Of a DNA stretch of 64,000 bases, positions 9,130-18,757 are shown piece by piece. The notes under the pieces were generated by a model. That model saw only the letters and a program-made list of their open reading frames with translations, was not told where the DNA came from and made no database searches. Within the stretch, counting starts at the first letter, position 1. Every line of letters starts with the position of its first letter. Made by a program: the position numbers and the translations under genes. This DNA is from Alteromonas genovensis (GTDB taxonomy: Bacteria; Pseudomonadota; Gammaproteobacteria; Enterobacterales; Alteromonadaceae): the NCBI RefSeq assembly GCF_010500895.1, contig NZ_JAAAWO010000001.1, positions 434,001 to 498,000 of the forward strand, written 5' to 3'.

Positions 9130-9744
9130 ATGGGGCAACAAAGCTACTCAAGTACATCTTTTTGGGCGAAACAAATCATACTGGCAGTAGTGCTAGTTGT
9201 CGCCGCTGGCGTACTCATCTATTTCCTTGAGGTTAAAGAGACGGCTCCTGTGCCCGAAAGTCAAAAGGAAGAAAAGTCAGTTTCAAAAGGCCTCAGTGAG
9301 TTTTACCGTGAGTTTAGAATGTCTGCAACCGATCCTTTGAAAGAGGAGCAGGGCGATTTTGTGCTAGATATTGCTGGGGTGGATCCAAACCTTGATAGCA
9401 AACTGGAAAAAATGGCGAGCAAAACCCGTCCAGTAGAGTCGAATTGGACTGGTGAGCATAAATTCCGTACGTTTCAAGAAGGGAATACGCTACGTGAGGC
9501 TATTTCTCAGTACGCTCAGGACGAGGGAATGCAGCTAATATGGAACTTAGAGCAAGACTTTGTGATAAAGCATCAGTTTCAGTTAGACAATACTGTATCG
9601 GGGTCGTTAGCGAGTATAGCGAGTGCAATAGACAGCAGTTTTGAGGGGGAAGTGAAAGCGTATCTGTGCGCAGAGCAGCGTTCTTTAGTAGTGACAGCAC
9701 AAGAAACTAAGCTACTTAAAAATCAATGTGAGCGCGTGAATTAG
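9130..9744 (+). CDS. TcpQ-domain membrane-anchored protein
   Basis: A 204-residue protein with one N-terminal transmembrane helix (about 15-33) and a short charged linker, so the rest is probably periplasmic. The C-terminal part (about 110-190) resembles the TcpQ domain of toxin-coregulated-pilus and other secretin-associated proteins: a W/F-x-x-x-x-G-x-T-L-R-E start (FQEGNTLREAISQYAQ), then GMQLIWNLEQDFVI and a late strand AEQRSLVVTA. No pilus or secretin genes are nearby, so a pilus role is not supported. The domain often handles peptidoglycan or secretin contacts; here the partner is unknown. Start is ATG at 9130. It lies 112 bases after the lipid A acyltransferase and may share its transcript. 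Confidence 0.65.
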   Translation: MGQQSYSSTSFWAKQIILAVVLVVAAGVLIYFLEVKETAPVPESQKEEKSVSKGLSEFYREFRMSATDPLKEEQGDFVLDIAGVDPNLDSKLEKMASKTRPVESNWTGEHKFRTFQEGNTLREAISQYAQDEGMQLIWNLEQDFVIKHQFQLDNTVSGSLASIASAIDSSFEGEVKAYLCAEQRSLVVTAQETKLLKNQCERVN

Positions 9745-9853
9745 GCTTTTTTGCCCACGGGCGAACAACACGTTGTGGCTTTTCAAAATATCGTCATACC
9801 AAGTACTGTTCAGAGTTTCTAATACACTTTGCTTGTCGTATTTGTATACTACA

Positions 9854-11038
9854 TTACGTTAGTTGAGATTGTGGCTCTATGCTCATATGTGCCGCGCTGC
9901 TGATACGATTTCTCCCTTGGCGTTTTGCTTCATAAAGCGCTTGGTCTGCTCTTTCAAGCGTATCGTGCCAGCTTGAGTCGAGTGGTGTTGATAAAGCAAT
10001 TCCCACGCTCACAGTAAGCGTTATTTGTGACGTATCAATATTTATTTTTGATTGAAGTATTCTCAATCGTATTCTTTCTGCAATTTCAGTTATCTCTTGT
10101 TCATCCGTATCGCTTATAAGTACTGCAAATTCTTCCCCACCTAATCTAAAGTTATTGTCGTAACCCCGAATGACTTCTTTCGCTAGCTGAGTAACTTTCT
10201 TTAGTGCTGCATCGCCAGCACAATGGCCGAACTTATCATTGATGCGCTTAAAGTGGTCTATGTCGATAATGACAAAACCTAGGTGTGTTTTTTCTCTTGC
10301 ACTTCTCTCATATTCACGAGTAGCTATTGAGTCCAACGCTTTGCGATTAAGCCAACCTGTTAAGTAGTCGGTTACCGATGCCCTGCGAAGTTTGAGCTCT
10401 TTTTTCCACGTAATGATGAAGGTAAAGCAAATGGTTAATAAGAACAGGAAAGTAATGACTGCAAGGGTCCCTGAGGTTTGCATAAACTGATCGCCAATTA
10501 GTGTGAGGTTTTCAGAGCCAAATAACGTTATTCCGCCTCGAACCGCAAGTTGCATAATAAATAAAAACAAAACAGCCATTAAACCCCAATACACTCTTCC
10601 AATATCCGCAGGCCTATGTTTAAAAAGGGCGATGAGTGTTGATACGTTAAGCGCAATGATTATTGGGTAGAACGTGATAATTCGGGTAGTAACTGATTCC
10701 GTCATACCAGGAATGAAGTGAAGTAAAATGACGGCTATAATCGCGCCAAACACTAAACGCCAAACCGAGCGTTTATAAACACAACGATAAACACCGCTAA
10801 ATATCGTCGCATGGCCGGCGATATAAAATGCATTGCCTAGTGCAAGGGAGAGTTGAATAGGCACTTGATAGAAGGTAATGAAGATAGCGACGATATTAGA
10901 AAGAAGAAAGAACGTGCCCGATGCCATCCAATCCAGAAGATAGCGCTCCTCTCGGTTTACAAAATACATCGCTGCCATAGTGAGTGTCATCACTAAGCTT
11001 ACTAACAGCGTGCAGACAATCAGTGTCGTCGTATCCAT
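9854..11038 (-). CDS. Membrane diguanylate cyclase (GGDEF)
   Basis: Makes cyclic di-GMP from two GTP. Residues 1-212 form a membrane sensor of about seven helices with no known ligand. The C-terminal GGDEF domain (about 220-385) starts at DYLTGWLNRKAL, has the metal/substrate block IDIDHFKRINDKFGH, and carries the active signature GGEEF at 300-304. An intact inhibitory I-site RxxD (R291-D294) stands five residues before the signature, so product feedback is expected. ATG at 11038 begins directly with a hydrophobic helix. No EAL domain. The gene stands alone on the minus strand, convergent with the TcpQ gene. Cyclic di-GMP often controls exopolysaccharide, which is tempting given the cluster at 17.5 kb onward, but a link here is only inference. 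Confidence 0.9.
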   Translation of the reverse strand: MDTTTLIVCTLLVSLVMTLTMAAMYFVNREERYLLDWMASGTFFLLSNIVAIFITFYQVPIQLSLALGNAFYIAGHATIFSGVYRCVYKRSVWRLVFGAIIAVILLHFIPGMTESVTTRIITFYPIIIALNVSTLIALFKHRPADIGRVYWGLMAVLFLFIMQLAVRGGITLFGSENLTLIGDQFMQTSGTLAVITFLFLLTICFTFIITWKKELKLRRASVTDYLTGWLNRKALDSIATREYERSAREKTHLGFVIIDIDHFKRINDKFGHCAGDAALKKVTQLAKEVIRGYDNNFRLGGEEFAVLISDTDEQEITEIAERIRLRILQSKINIDTSQITLTVSVGIALSTPLDSSWHDTLERADQALYEAKRQGRNRISSAAHMSIEPQSQLT

Positions 11039-11326
11039 TTTTCAATTCCATTTGAGTTATGGTGGTTTATCTAATACAAGCGTTTTGCTTGTGCACTCCA
11101 TTTTTGAAAAGCGTATTCTGTAATTGCCTAGCATTTAAGAGCCGTCTGATTAGATTGCTGCGTAACAGCTATTCCAATATAGCGGCTGACGTATTTTTAG
11201 TCTTTATTTTAAACATTAATTTTTTATTTAATTTTATATTCAGCTATCAATTCAACTATACATGTAGCGTTCCACTTAATTTTGAGAGTACAGCGTTTAG
11301 AAAACAAAGAGCAGCGCAGCACCGAA

Positions 11327-14300
11327 TTAATTATGTTTATTAAACAAAATGTCCCAATGTTTTCTAACATTCTCACGGATTTCGTCGAGCTCTTCAGTTT
11401 GATCCGCAAATTTTGAATCGGCCAGCGTTAAATGGTGATACTGCTCTCTTAGTTTTAAATACGCTTTTTGCAGTTCCCTGGCGGTGTTTGCTTCGATAAT
11501 TTTATTTTCAACAGCATTTTCTAAAATGCGTAGGTTATCGGTAAACTGCGTCATTGATTCAATCTTATGAGAATTCGCGAGTACCCAGTATTGGGTCATA
11601 AATTCAATATCAGTAATACCGCCTACACACTGTTTTAAATCTACTTTTTGCTCGGTTTTAGACAATAAATGCTCACGCATTTTTATTCGCATTTTACACA
11701 CATCTTCAGCAAGGCTCGATGGCTCTCGTTGTTTCGTCAACACGCGCTTGCGCACGGCATTGAATGCTTCAATGACACTGCTATCTCCGCATATGGCTCT
11801 GGCTCTTACCAACGCTTGGTGTTCCCAGGTCCATGCTTCCTCATTTTGGTATTTTTCAAAACCATTTACATGGCAGCACAGCAGGCCAGCATTGCCAGAG
11901 GGGCGCAAGCGTAAATCAGTCTCGTACAGCTGTCCGAATAGCGTTTTTGTGTTTAACAAATGCATAATACGCTGGGCTAGCTTTATATAGAACTGCTGAG
12001 CTTCTATCTGCTTTTTACCGTTTGTAGTTATTCCGCTTGGCGCATTGTGTAAAAATACTAAGTCTAAATCAGAGCCATAGCCTAATTCATAGCCTCCTAG
12101 CTTTCCGTAACCTACAACGCCGAACCCCTTGTCAGTGCCTTCTAAGTGGGATGGCGTACCGTAGCGTTCACTCATTTGCATCCACGCGGCGCTGACAATA
12201 TTTTCCAATATCACTTCAGCTAATACAGTCAATTTGTCGCTTACATTGGCAATGGGAAGTGAGTCACTGATATCGCTAGCGGCAATTCGAAGCTGCTGAC
12301 ACAACTTAAACTGACGCCATGCATCCATAAGCAGCTCAACGTCATCTTGCTCAATGCGAAGCATAGACTGTCTGAGGTCTTGCTCGTATTCCCGTTTGCT
12401 GGTGGCAATATCTGTGTTTTGCTGGCCCAAATACAACGGGGTGAGAAGCTCGTCCAATAGCAGTGGAAAGCGTTTGATTTCTTGCGCAACCCAGCCACTT
12501 CTCTCACATAGTTTTACCAATTGCTTCAGCACATCAGGGTTTTCGAGCAACAAATCAAGGTAGGTTGTGCGACCCGTTATAGCCTCAATCACGCCTAGTA
12601 ATCGAGATAAAACCTGAACAGAGTTCGTCGGGTGCTGAACAACCAGCACATAAAGAATTTCAGGCAGCAGTTTTGTGAGGGTATCTTCTCCACGCTGTCC
12701 AATTCGGTAATTGCGCTGAGTATCTTTAAACTCTATCAGCGTGTTGAAAATACCCATGGCCTCACGGTTTGAAAGATGATCGCTAAAAGCATCTATAAAT
12801 TCATCGCTTTCTAACGTTAGTTGCCATGCGTCTTGGCATGCACCGAACAGCGCATCTTCATCAGAATGAGTTTCATGAGATTCTTCCACAAGCTCATTAA
12901 AATGCCCATGGATGGTTTTCATTGTGGCACTTAGCGCGTCTAAAAAGCGCTCGTATGTCTCAAAGCCCATAACCGCTATGAGAGCCTCTTGCTCCCAATC
13001 GGAATCTGGCAGTGTTTGGGTTTGCCTGTCGCGACACTGTTGCAACGTATGCTCTACTTTGCGAAGAAACAGATAGCTGTTTCTTAATTGTTGCGTGACA
13101 TCTTGCTCAACAATGTCCATATCTGAAAGCGCGGTAAGCGTAGTAAGTAGTGACTTACTTTGAAGGCCTGGCTCTCTGCCACCATGGATGAGTTGAAAGC
13201 TTTGAGCGAAAAACTCTACTTCGCGAATGCCGCCGGCCCCCAGCTTAATATTATTGCTCAGCTTTCTACGCCTGATCTCTGTGGCTATTAACTTTTTCAT
13301 GTTGCGCAAGGCATCAAGCGTTGTGAAGTCGAGATAACGGCGAAAGGTAAAGGGTTTGAGGATATCTTTAAGTGCCTGTGCATCGTCAGAATTATCATCA
13401 TTGATAATGCGGGCTTTTACCATTGCAAATCTTTCCCAATGGCGGCCTTGGTCTTGATAATAATCTTCCATAGCAGCAAAGTGCATAACCAGCGGCCCCG
13501 AGTCGCCAAAGGGGCGCAATCGCATATCTACGCGGTACACCTGTCCATCGGTTGTTATTTTATTCAGTGATTGAATTAGCTTTTGCGCTAACTTGGTGAA
13601 AAATTGCTGGTTTTCAATACTTTTTCGACCCCCTTGAGTTTCGCCTTTTTCAGGGTAGGCAAAAATAAGGTCAATGTCGGAAGAAAAGTTAAGCTCTCTA
13701 CCACCTAGTTTGCCCATACCTAAAATATACATGTGTGCGGGGCAGGGTGCTGTGCTTTGGTCTGAGTTTGTACTTTGGTTAGAGCCGTCTTTTGAAAAAA
13801 GCCCTGTGCTATGAGTTGATACGGGTGTGCCGTATCGCGCTGCTGCATCTGTATATAGCCAATTATAGGCGGCAACTATTAGTGTATCGGCAAGGGCGGA
13901 GACTTGAGCGAGAGAGGTTAAAATAGCTTGTTTATTTAGCACATCAGCATAGGTTATGCGGGCCATCTCAGTATTTCTGCACTCTCTTAACGCTGACAAC
14001 AGCTCATCTTCAGTTTTGACGCCTTCTAAGCGTTTTGAAACCTCGGCGCAATAATGATGTAAAACGCTGCCTTTAGAAGCTCCATCAACTATATTCTTAC
14101 GATTGTTTGAAGGATTATCAGAAGGAGGCAGAGTAAGCACTCTTTCTAACGTATGAGGATACTGAATAAGGTGCTCTGCTAAAAACGCTGAGCGAGAAAA
14201 TGCAGTAAGAATATCCGCTTTGTTATGCGTCAACCTGTGCGTCAAATTATGCGCCAAATTATGCGTCAATACCTCTTGACTATGTTTTTCTATTCCTTCG

Positions 14301-14407
14301 TGATGGTCTTCGTTCGGGTACTTTGCTGTGCTGCTTTTTATGCTCCCGTCTTCGTAAACTGACACTAATTTTTGCCAATACTGTTCAGCTAGTTCAACGT
14401 TAGCCAT
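11327..14407 (-). CDS. glnE: Bifunctional glutamine synthetase adenylyltransferase/deadenylase
   Basis: Adenylylates and deadenylylates glutamine synthetase in response to PII, controlling nitrogen assimilation. The protein (about 1026 residues from the chosen start) carries two nucleotidyltransferase domains with the paired signatures GMGKLGGRELNFSSDIDL (removase half) and GYGKLGGYELGYGSDLDL (transferase half), joined by helical regulatory regions. ATG at 14407 is chosen because AAGGA lies about 9 bases upstream; the frame is open to 14470 but has no better site. It is longer than E. coli GlnE (946), partly because of an unusual N-terminal stretch with four LTHN-like repeats. It is divergent from the DUF350 gene. 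Function is secure. Confidence 0.95.
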   Translation of the reverse strand: MANVELAEQYWQKLVSVYEDGSIKSSTAKYPNEDHHEGIEKHSQEVLTHNLAHNLTHRLTHNKADILTAFSRSAFLAEHLIQYPHTLERVLTLPPSDNPSNNRKNIVDGASKGSVLHHYCAEVSKRLEGVKTEDELLSALRECRNTEMARITYADVLNKQAILTSLAQVSALADTLIVAAYNWLYTDAAARYGTPVSTHSTGLFSKDGSNQSTNSDQSTAPCPAHMYILGMGKLGGRELNFSSDIDLIFAYPEKGETQGGRKSIENQQFFTKLAQKLIQSLNKITTDGQVYRVDMRLRPFGDSGPLVMHFAAMEDYYQDQGRHWERFAMVKARIINDDNSDDAQALKDILKPFTFRRYLDFTTLDALRNMKKLIATEIRRRKLSNNIKLGAGGIREVEFFAQSFQLIHGGREPGLQSKSLLTTLTALSDMDIVEQDVTQQLRNSYLFLRKVEHTLQQCRDRQTQTLPDSDWEQEALIAVMGFETYERFLDALSATMKTIHGHFNELVEESHETHSDEDALFGACQDAWQLTLESDEFIDAFSDHLSNREAMGIFNTLIEFKDTQRNYRIGQRGEDTLTKLLPEILYVLVVQHPTNSVQVLSRLLGVIEAITGRTTYLDLLLENPDVLKQLVKLCERSGWVAQEIKRFPLLLDELLTPLYLGQQNTDIATSKREYEQDLRQSMLRIEQDDVELLMDAWRQFKLCQQLRIAASDISDSLPIANVSDKLTVLAEVILENIVSAAWMQMSERYGTPSHLEGTDKGFGVVGYGKLGGYELGYGSDLDLVFLHNAPSGITTNGKKQIEAQQFYIKLAQRIMHLLNTKTLFGQLYETDLRLRPSGNAGLLCCHVNGFEKYQNEEAWTWEHQALVRARAICGDSSVIEAFNAVRKRVLTKQREPSSLAEDVCKMRIKMREHLLSKTEQKVDLKQCVGGITDIEFMTQYWVLANSHKIESMTQFTDNLRILENAVENKIIEANTARELQKAYLKLREQYHHLTLADSKFADQTEELDEIRENVRKHWDILFNKHN
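14223..14270 (-). repeat. Four 12-bp tandem repeats inside glnE
   Basis: Four head-to-tail 12-base units (consensus on the plus strand near TTATGCGTCAAA) encode LTHN-LAHN-LTHR-LTHN near residue 50 of GlnE. The unit is a multiple of three, so copy number could change without breaking the frame. This makes it a possible length-polymorphic site. Confidence 0.85.
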
Positions 14408-14593
14408 GCTATTTTCCTTTTCTATTGGCATAATACTCGCATTAACCTCAAGTCTTATAAAAATAATCACTTTACGATGTGTAGAAGCAATGTATGCCAG
14501 CGAATGAAAACTAAACCAGATAAAAATGACGGTTTCGCTGGTCGATATACAGATTGTTTATTTAGTCGGTAAAGTGCAAGGAGCAAAGATAGC

Positions 14594-15499
14594 GTGGAAG
14601 CTTTAGTAAAACTAGTACCCCTTACCGAAGAATTATTGATTTACCTCGCCATGGACGTGGGCATTGCACTCGCGCTTTTAATGGTGATGAAGTGGTTAAC
14701 GGGGGCGTTTAGGAAAACATCAGTAACCGATGAGCTTGGTGTAAAAGATAATTTCGCTTTTGGTATAAGCATTGCCGGAGGCATGTTGTCGCTGTGTATT
14801 GTGCTGAGTTCGGTTGTAGGGCGGCATGTGGGTATGGGCTATAAAGATGCTGCAGTTGCCATGCTAACCTTCGGTCTTGTAGGCATAATACTGGTAAAGT
14901 TTGGACGTTATGCTCACGACAAACTCGTGCTTAACAAAGTCGACACCCCTGAAATGATTGCAGAGCGCAGTGTAAGTGTTGCCCTAGTGGACGCGGCTAG
15001 CTTAGTTGCAAGCGCCATTGTGCTTCGCAACATTATGCTGTGGGTGAACGGTAGCGACATGAATGCGGTTATCGCCATTGTGACGGGTTTTGCGGTAGTG
15101 TTGACTATGCTGCTAGTGATGACCCGTATACTTGAATTTAGGTACGCCAAGGACAATCAGAATGACTCTTTTCAAGGTGCGCTGGAAGGTGGCCAAATAG
15201 CGTTGGCTATAGAGCATGCAGGAAACTTGTTAGGTACTGCAATGATAGTGTCTGCAGCGAAGAACTTACTTATTTACGAGCCTACGGGTTATGTCAGTAA
15301 CGTGACCGGATGGTTATTGGTGAGCGTGGGCTTAACTATCGCTTTGCATTTGTTAGTGCTGGCAAATAAGAAGATAATTCTTTTTGGTATGAACTTCCGT
15401 CAAGAAGTAGATCAGCAGCATAACATCGGTGTGGCCGCATTAGGTTTCACGTTGAGTATTGGTAATGCCATGATTATCAATGCGGTTTTAGGTGGGTAG
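14594..15499 (+). CDS. DUF350 (YjfL-like) inner-membrane protein
   Basis: A 301-residue integral membrane protein with about eight helices arranged as two similar halves (about 15-140 and 160-300), as expected of a tandem DUF350 protein. Features include FAFGISIAGGMLSLCIVLSS in the first half and QIALAIEHAGNLLGTAMIVS in the second, the usual repeated GxxxA-rich pattern. Start is GTG at 14594 with AAGGAG 10 bases upstream. DUF350 proteins have no settled function. The gene stands between divergent glnE and convergent GIY-YIG; its last 12 bases overlap the end of the latter gene. No regulatory signal seen. Confidence 0.8.
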   Translation: MEALVKLVPLTEELLIYLAMDVGIALALLMVMKWLTGAFRKTSVTDELGVKDNFAFGISIAGGMLSLCIVLSSVVGRHVGMGYKDAAVAMLTFGLVGIILVKFGRYAHDKLVLNKVDTPEMIAERSVSVALVDAASLVASAIVLRNIMLWVNGSDMNAVIAIVTGFAVVLTMLLVMTRILEFRYAKDNQNDSFQGALEGGQIALAIEHAGNLLGTAMIVSAAKNLLIYEPTGYVSNVTGWLLVSVGLTIALHLLVLANKKIILFGMNFRQEVDQQHNIGVAALGFTLSIGNAMIINAVLGG

Positions 15500-15868
15500 T
15501 GAGTCTACTAGTTCGGCCCTTATGCAATTAAATGTGAGTGTGCCGTCCTTATTCGTCAATTCGAGTTTCCCTGACTGAATAATGCTGTTTTTCTGCGTTC
15601 GTGTTAGCTTTTTAACCTTACACTCAAGCACGGCAGCTTCCGACTTATTTGATAGTTGAAAAATAGCACGAAAGGTAAGGGGGCTTTTGCCTTTCAGTGC
15701 TTTTGCTCCGCCCACTTTTTCTCCCCTATGTTGAGCTATACGCCTTTTGGGATCGGTAGTAATACCTGTGTAAAGCTGACCCAATCTGTTTTCTATCAAA
15801 TACAAGTACCAGGCAGTGGCGGCCTTTGCTTCAGAGAGATTATCTCGCTTGTGGGTATTGCTCGACAT
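15488..15868 (-). CDS. GIY-YIG nuclease-fold protein (UPF0213/YhbQ type)
   Basis: A 126-residue protein whose core [20 protein letters not shown] is the GIY-YIG start (here YLY...YTG), followed by the conserved [10 protein letters not shown] block and a [18 protein letters not shown] segment with the usual late Glu. Single-domain proteins of this type are linked to DNA repair or are of unknown role. The start at 15868 is chosen because it leaves a compact domain; the frame stays open to 16177, but that would run through the start of hldE on the other strand. It is divergent from hldE (52-base gap) and tail-overlaps the DUF350 gene by 12 bases. The family is clear, the substrate is not. Confidence 0.85.
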   Translation of the reverse strand: MSSNTHKRDNLSEAKAATAWYLYLIENRLGQLYTGITTDPKRRIAQHRGEKVGGAKALKGKSPLTFRAIFQLSNKSEAAVLECKVKKLTRTQKNSIIQSGKLELTNKDGTLTFNCIRAELVDSLPT

Positions 15869-15920
15869 GGCTGTTATACTGGTTCCAATAGAATTAAAGA
15901 TCGGAAAGGGTTGTTTTGCC

Positions 15921-17351
15921 ATGATATTACCAGATTTTACCAAAGCGAACGTGCTTATTGTCGGCGACCTCATGTTAGACCGGTATTGGAGTGGCGGTAC
16001 CGGGCGCATATCTCCGGAAGCCCCCGTACCTGTTGTTAACGTAAATAGTGCAGAAGACCGCCCAGGCGGCGCCGCCAATGTAGCGGTAAATGTAGCTACG
16101 TTAGGCGCAAAAGTGACGTTACTGGGTATGTGCGGCAATGACGAAAACGCCAACATTTTAAGAGAACGTCTGCACACTCACGACATTAACTGTGAGTTCT
16201 TCCCCGTCGATGGTTTCGATACAATCACTAAGCTAAGAGTAATGAGCCGCAATCAGCAGTTACTGCGTTTAGATTTTGAAAAAAGTTTTGCTAATACCGA
16301 CAAATCGGCGTTAGAGCAGGCCTTTGATGATGCGCTAGACATAGCCGATATTGTTATTTTAAGCGACTATGCAAAGGGATGTTTAAGCAACCCTGCTGTA
16401 TTAATTGAAAAAGCGCTAGCGAAAGGTAAGCGGGTGGTTGTAGACCCCAAAGGAAGCGATTTCAAAAAATACGCAGGTGCATCGCTTATTACGCCTAATA
16501 TGGATGAGCTTCAGGGCGTGGTTGGTGAAGTAGGTTCTGAACAAGAGCTGGTAGAAAAAGCAAGTAAGCTAAAGGAAGATCTAAATATAGGCGCGCTGCT
16601 AGTTACCCGTTCTGAAGATGGTATGACATTGTTTGAGGGTGACAATACAGAATTTCATTTGCCCGCTAAAGCCAAAGAAGTGTACGACGTCACTGGTGCT
16701 GGGGATACGGTAGTTTCTACCATTGCAGTGGGAATGGCGAGTAAGCTTCCCCTTCAAGCATCTTGTGTATTGGCTAACTTGGCCGCAAGCGTGGTGGTAG
16801 GTAAGCTAGGTACCTCTACCGTGTCGAACACAGAGCTAGCACTAGCCTTGGGTGAAGAGTCTGTTCATCTAGATGGCGGTGTAATGAATGAAGATCAGCT
16901 CGCTATTGCGATAAAAGCGGCAAAAGAGCGAGGTGAGCGCATAGTAATGACCAACGGTTGTTTTGACATCCTTCATGCCGGCCATGTGTCGTATTTGGAA
17001 GAGGCGTCTCAGTTAGGAGATAGGTTAATTGTTGCGGTGAATACTGACAGTTCGGTAACCAAGCTTAAAGGGCCTGGCCGACCGGTAAATAACGAAAGTC
17101 GAAGAATGGCTGTGCTAGCAGGATTAAGTGCAGTAGATTGGGTTGTGCCCTTTAGTGAAGATACGCCACAGCGTATTATTGCGCGATTGCTGCCCGATGT
17201 ACTAGTTAAAGGTGGCGATTACAGCGTTGGGCAAATAGCGGGTGGTACGGACGTTATAAAAAACGGTGGAGAAGTGAAAGTACTCAGCTTCGCCGATGGC
17301 GTTTCGACAACAGGTATTATTGAACGAATAACAAAAAATAAGTTGGGCTAG
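15921..17351 (+). CDS. hldE: Bifunctional heptose-7-phosphate kinase / heptose-1-phosphate adenylyltransferase
   Basis: Makes ADP-D-glycero-beta-D-manno-heptose for the lipopolysaccharide inner core. The 476-residue protein matches E. coli HldE in length (477). The N-terminal PfkB-type kinase domain has [17 protein letters not shown] and the catalytic [11 protein letters not shown] near residue 256. The C-terminal nucleotidyltransferase domain has [19 protein letters not shown] near 343 and the later VKGGDYS block. ATG at 15921 is preferred (GGAAAGGG upstream, family-like N-terminus [16 protein letters not shown]); a longer frame from 15816 would add 35 unrelated residues. A hairpin follows. 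Function is secure. Confidence 0.96.
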   Translation: MILPDFTKANVLIVGDLMLDRYWSGGTGRISPEAPVPVVNVNSAEDRPGGAANVAVNVATLGAKVTLLGMCGNDENANILRERLHTHDINCEFFPVDGFDTITKLRVMSRNQQLLRLDFEKSFANTDKSALEQAFDDALDIADIVILSDYAKGCLSNPAVLIEKALAKGKRVVVDPKGSDFKKYAGASLITPNMDELQGVVGEVGSEQELVEKASKLKEDLNIGALLVTRSEDGMTLFEGDNTEFHLPAKAKEVYDVTGAGDTVVSTIAVGMASKLPLQASCVLANLAASVVVGKLGTSTVSNTELALALGEESVHLDGGVMNEDQLAIAIKAAKERGERIVMTNGCFDILHAGHVSYLEEASQLGDRLIVAVNTDSSVTKLKGPGRPVNNESRRMAVLAGLSAVDWVVPFSEDTPQRIIARLLPDVLVKGGDYSVGQIAGGTDVIKNGGEVKVLSFADGVSTTGIIERITKNKLG

Positions 17352-17360
17352 GGCAAGTAA

Positions 17361-17385
17361 AAGGTGGTGTAATATACACCACCTT
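17361..17385 (+). terminator. Hairpin after hldE, possible terminator
   Basis: A perfect 11-bp stem (17361-17371 with 17375-17385) with a 3-base loop lies 9 bases after the hldE stop. There is no T-run behind it on the plus strand, so termination strength is uncertain; it could instead protect the hldE mRNA end. Confidence 0.6.
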
Positions 17386-17514
17386 ATGCTTCAGCCAGTT
17401 ATATCTAGCTTTTGCAAATAGGCAAGATAAACAGCTAATACAAACAGCCAATATAAATAGAGATGCGCGTTATTTTCTGCGCTTTGATAACAGCAACATC
17501 ATACGGTATTTTTC

Positions 17515-18582
17515 ATGTACGAAAGTTATTACGGACTTAACTCGAAACCGTTTCAGCTAACGCCTGATCCTGCTTTTTTCTTCGCTAGTAAGTGGCACAA
17601 AAGAGCAATGTCATATCTACAGTATGGATTGTCTCAAGCCGAAGGGTTTATCGTGATAACCGGCGGCATAGGCACTGGGAAGACCACAGTTGCCAATAGC
17701 CTGCTCGAAGAGCTTGAAGATGATATCGCCGCTGCGCAAATTGTGACACCAAAGCTGTCGCCAGATGAACTTGTGAAAATGGTGGCGTCGAAGTTTGATA
17801 TTGCTACTGAAGGCAGAAGCAAAGCAGACATCTTAAAAGCCTTAGAAATTTTCCTTTTTGAGTTAAACCGAGCAGGACGTCGAGCGCTCCTGTTAGTCGA
17901 CGAGGCGCAAAATTTGCCATTAGAGTCTATTGAAGAGTTGCGTATGCTGAGCAATTTTCAATTTAATGGTAAGCCGCTTATTCAAAGTTTTTTGTTAGGG
18001 CAAGAAGAGCTGCAGCCTATATTGCGCGCCCCTAATATGGAGCAGTTTAGACAGCGTATTGTTGCATCGTGTCATTTGGCTCCTCTTACCTTGGAAGAGT
18101 GTAGAGCCTATATTGAGTACCGATTACATCATGCTGGATGGAACGGTGCACAGCTTTTCTCTGATGAGGCATTTGAGCGAATCCATCTATTCACTCGCGG
18201 TATTCCCCGTAAAGTGAATACCCTGATGGATAGAATCATGCTTTACGGTTTTTTAGAAGAACTAGATACCTTCAACGCTGAATCTATCGATGAAGTGATT
18301 GAAGAAGTAAAAGCCGAAATGTTCGAGCCTGATAAATCAGGCGCAGAGATTACAGAGCACATGGGCTTTGCCGACAGCCCTGAAAGCAAAACGATAATGA
18401 CGCCTGAGGGCAACGTTATTCGCGATACAAAGTATTACCTTGATATGTTGGCTGAGCTGGTAGATGCTCTAGATGCTGCCATATCGCAAAAAGTTAAAAT
18501 GACTCAATACGTAGATAAGTTGATGAAGAAGAAGTTTAAGACTTATGTAAGGCTGAAGAGTGATGACAGTAAAGTGGAGTGA
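17515..18582 (+). CDS. XrtA-associated ATPase (ExeA/GspA-like)
   Basis: An AAA-type ATPase of 355 residues, close in length and pattern to the ATPase found in exosortase-A exopolysaccharide loci. It starts MYESYYGLNSKPFQLTPDP, the typical ExeA-like opening, with Walker A GGIGTGKT at 50-57 and Walker B LLLVDE at 125-130. A RQRIVASCHLAPLTLEE block and a winged-helix-like part follow; the C-terminal tail (about 285-355) is charged. In these loci the ATPase is thought to energise assembly or export of the polysaccharide, but the mechanism is unproven. It opens the XrtA cluster on the plus strand and is convergent with the beta-barrel gene; the two are separated by a minus-strand terminator at 18675-18695. 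Confidence 0.88.
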   Translation: MYESYYGLNSKPFQLTPDPAFFFASKWHKRAMSYLQYGLSQAEGFIVITGGIGTGKTTVANSLLEELEDDIAAAQIVTPKLSPDELVKMVASKFDIATEGRSKADILKALEIFLFELNRAGRRALLLVDEAQNLPLESIEELRMLSNFQFNGKPLIQSFLLGQEELQPILRAPNMEQFRQRIVASCHLAPLTLEECRAYIEYRLHHAGWNGAQLFSDEAFERIHLFTRGIPRKVNTLMDRIMLYGFLEELDTFNAESIDEVIEEVKAEMFEPDKSGAEITEHMGFADSPESKTIMTPEGNVIRDTKYYLDMLAELVDALDAAISQKVKMTQYVDKLMKKKFKTYVRLKSDDSKVE

Positions 18583-18674
18583 TGCACAATTAGTGTATTA
18601 CAATACATTTTTTTAAAACTGCCATATATTAATTTAAAGCTGTTTAAACGATAAAGGTTTGTAGATTAAAGAAA

Positions 18675-18695
18675 AGGGCAATGTAACTTTGCCCT
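18675..18695 (-). terminator. Terminator of the minus-strand export operon
   Basis: A 7-bp GC-rich stem (18675-18681 with 18689-18695) is followed on the minus strand by TTTCTTTAA. It lies about 60 bases beyond the stop of the beta-barrel gene at 18758 and fits a rho-independent terminator for that operon. Confidence 0.65.
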
Positions 18696-18757
18696 CTCCA
18701 AACAAAACAATGTTTTCGTGTGGCTTCTTACTGTCGTATTTGTAGAAATAAAACGAA

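Noticed and set aside
15816-15920. A 35-residue N-terminal extension of HldE
   Set aside because: Not in the family, lacks a ribosome site, and overlaps the start of the divergent GIY-YIG gene.
15869-16177. A long upstream extension of the GIY-YIG gene
   Set aside because: It is antisense to hldE and adds residues unlike the family; the ATG at 15868 leaves a complete domain.
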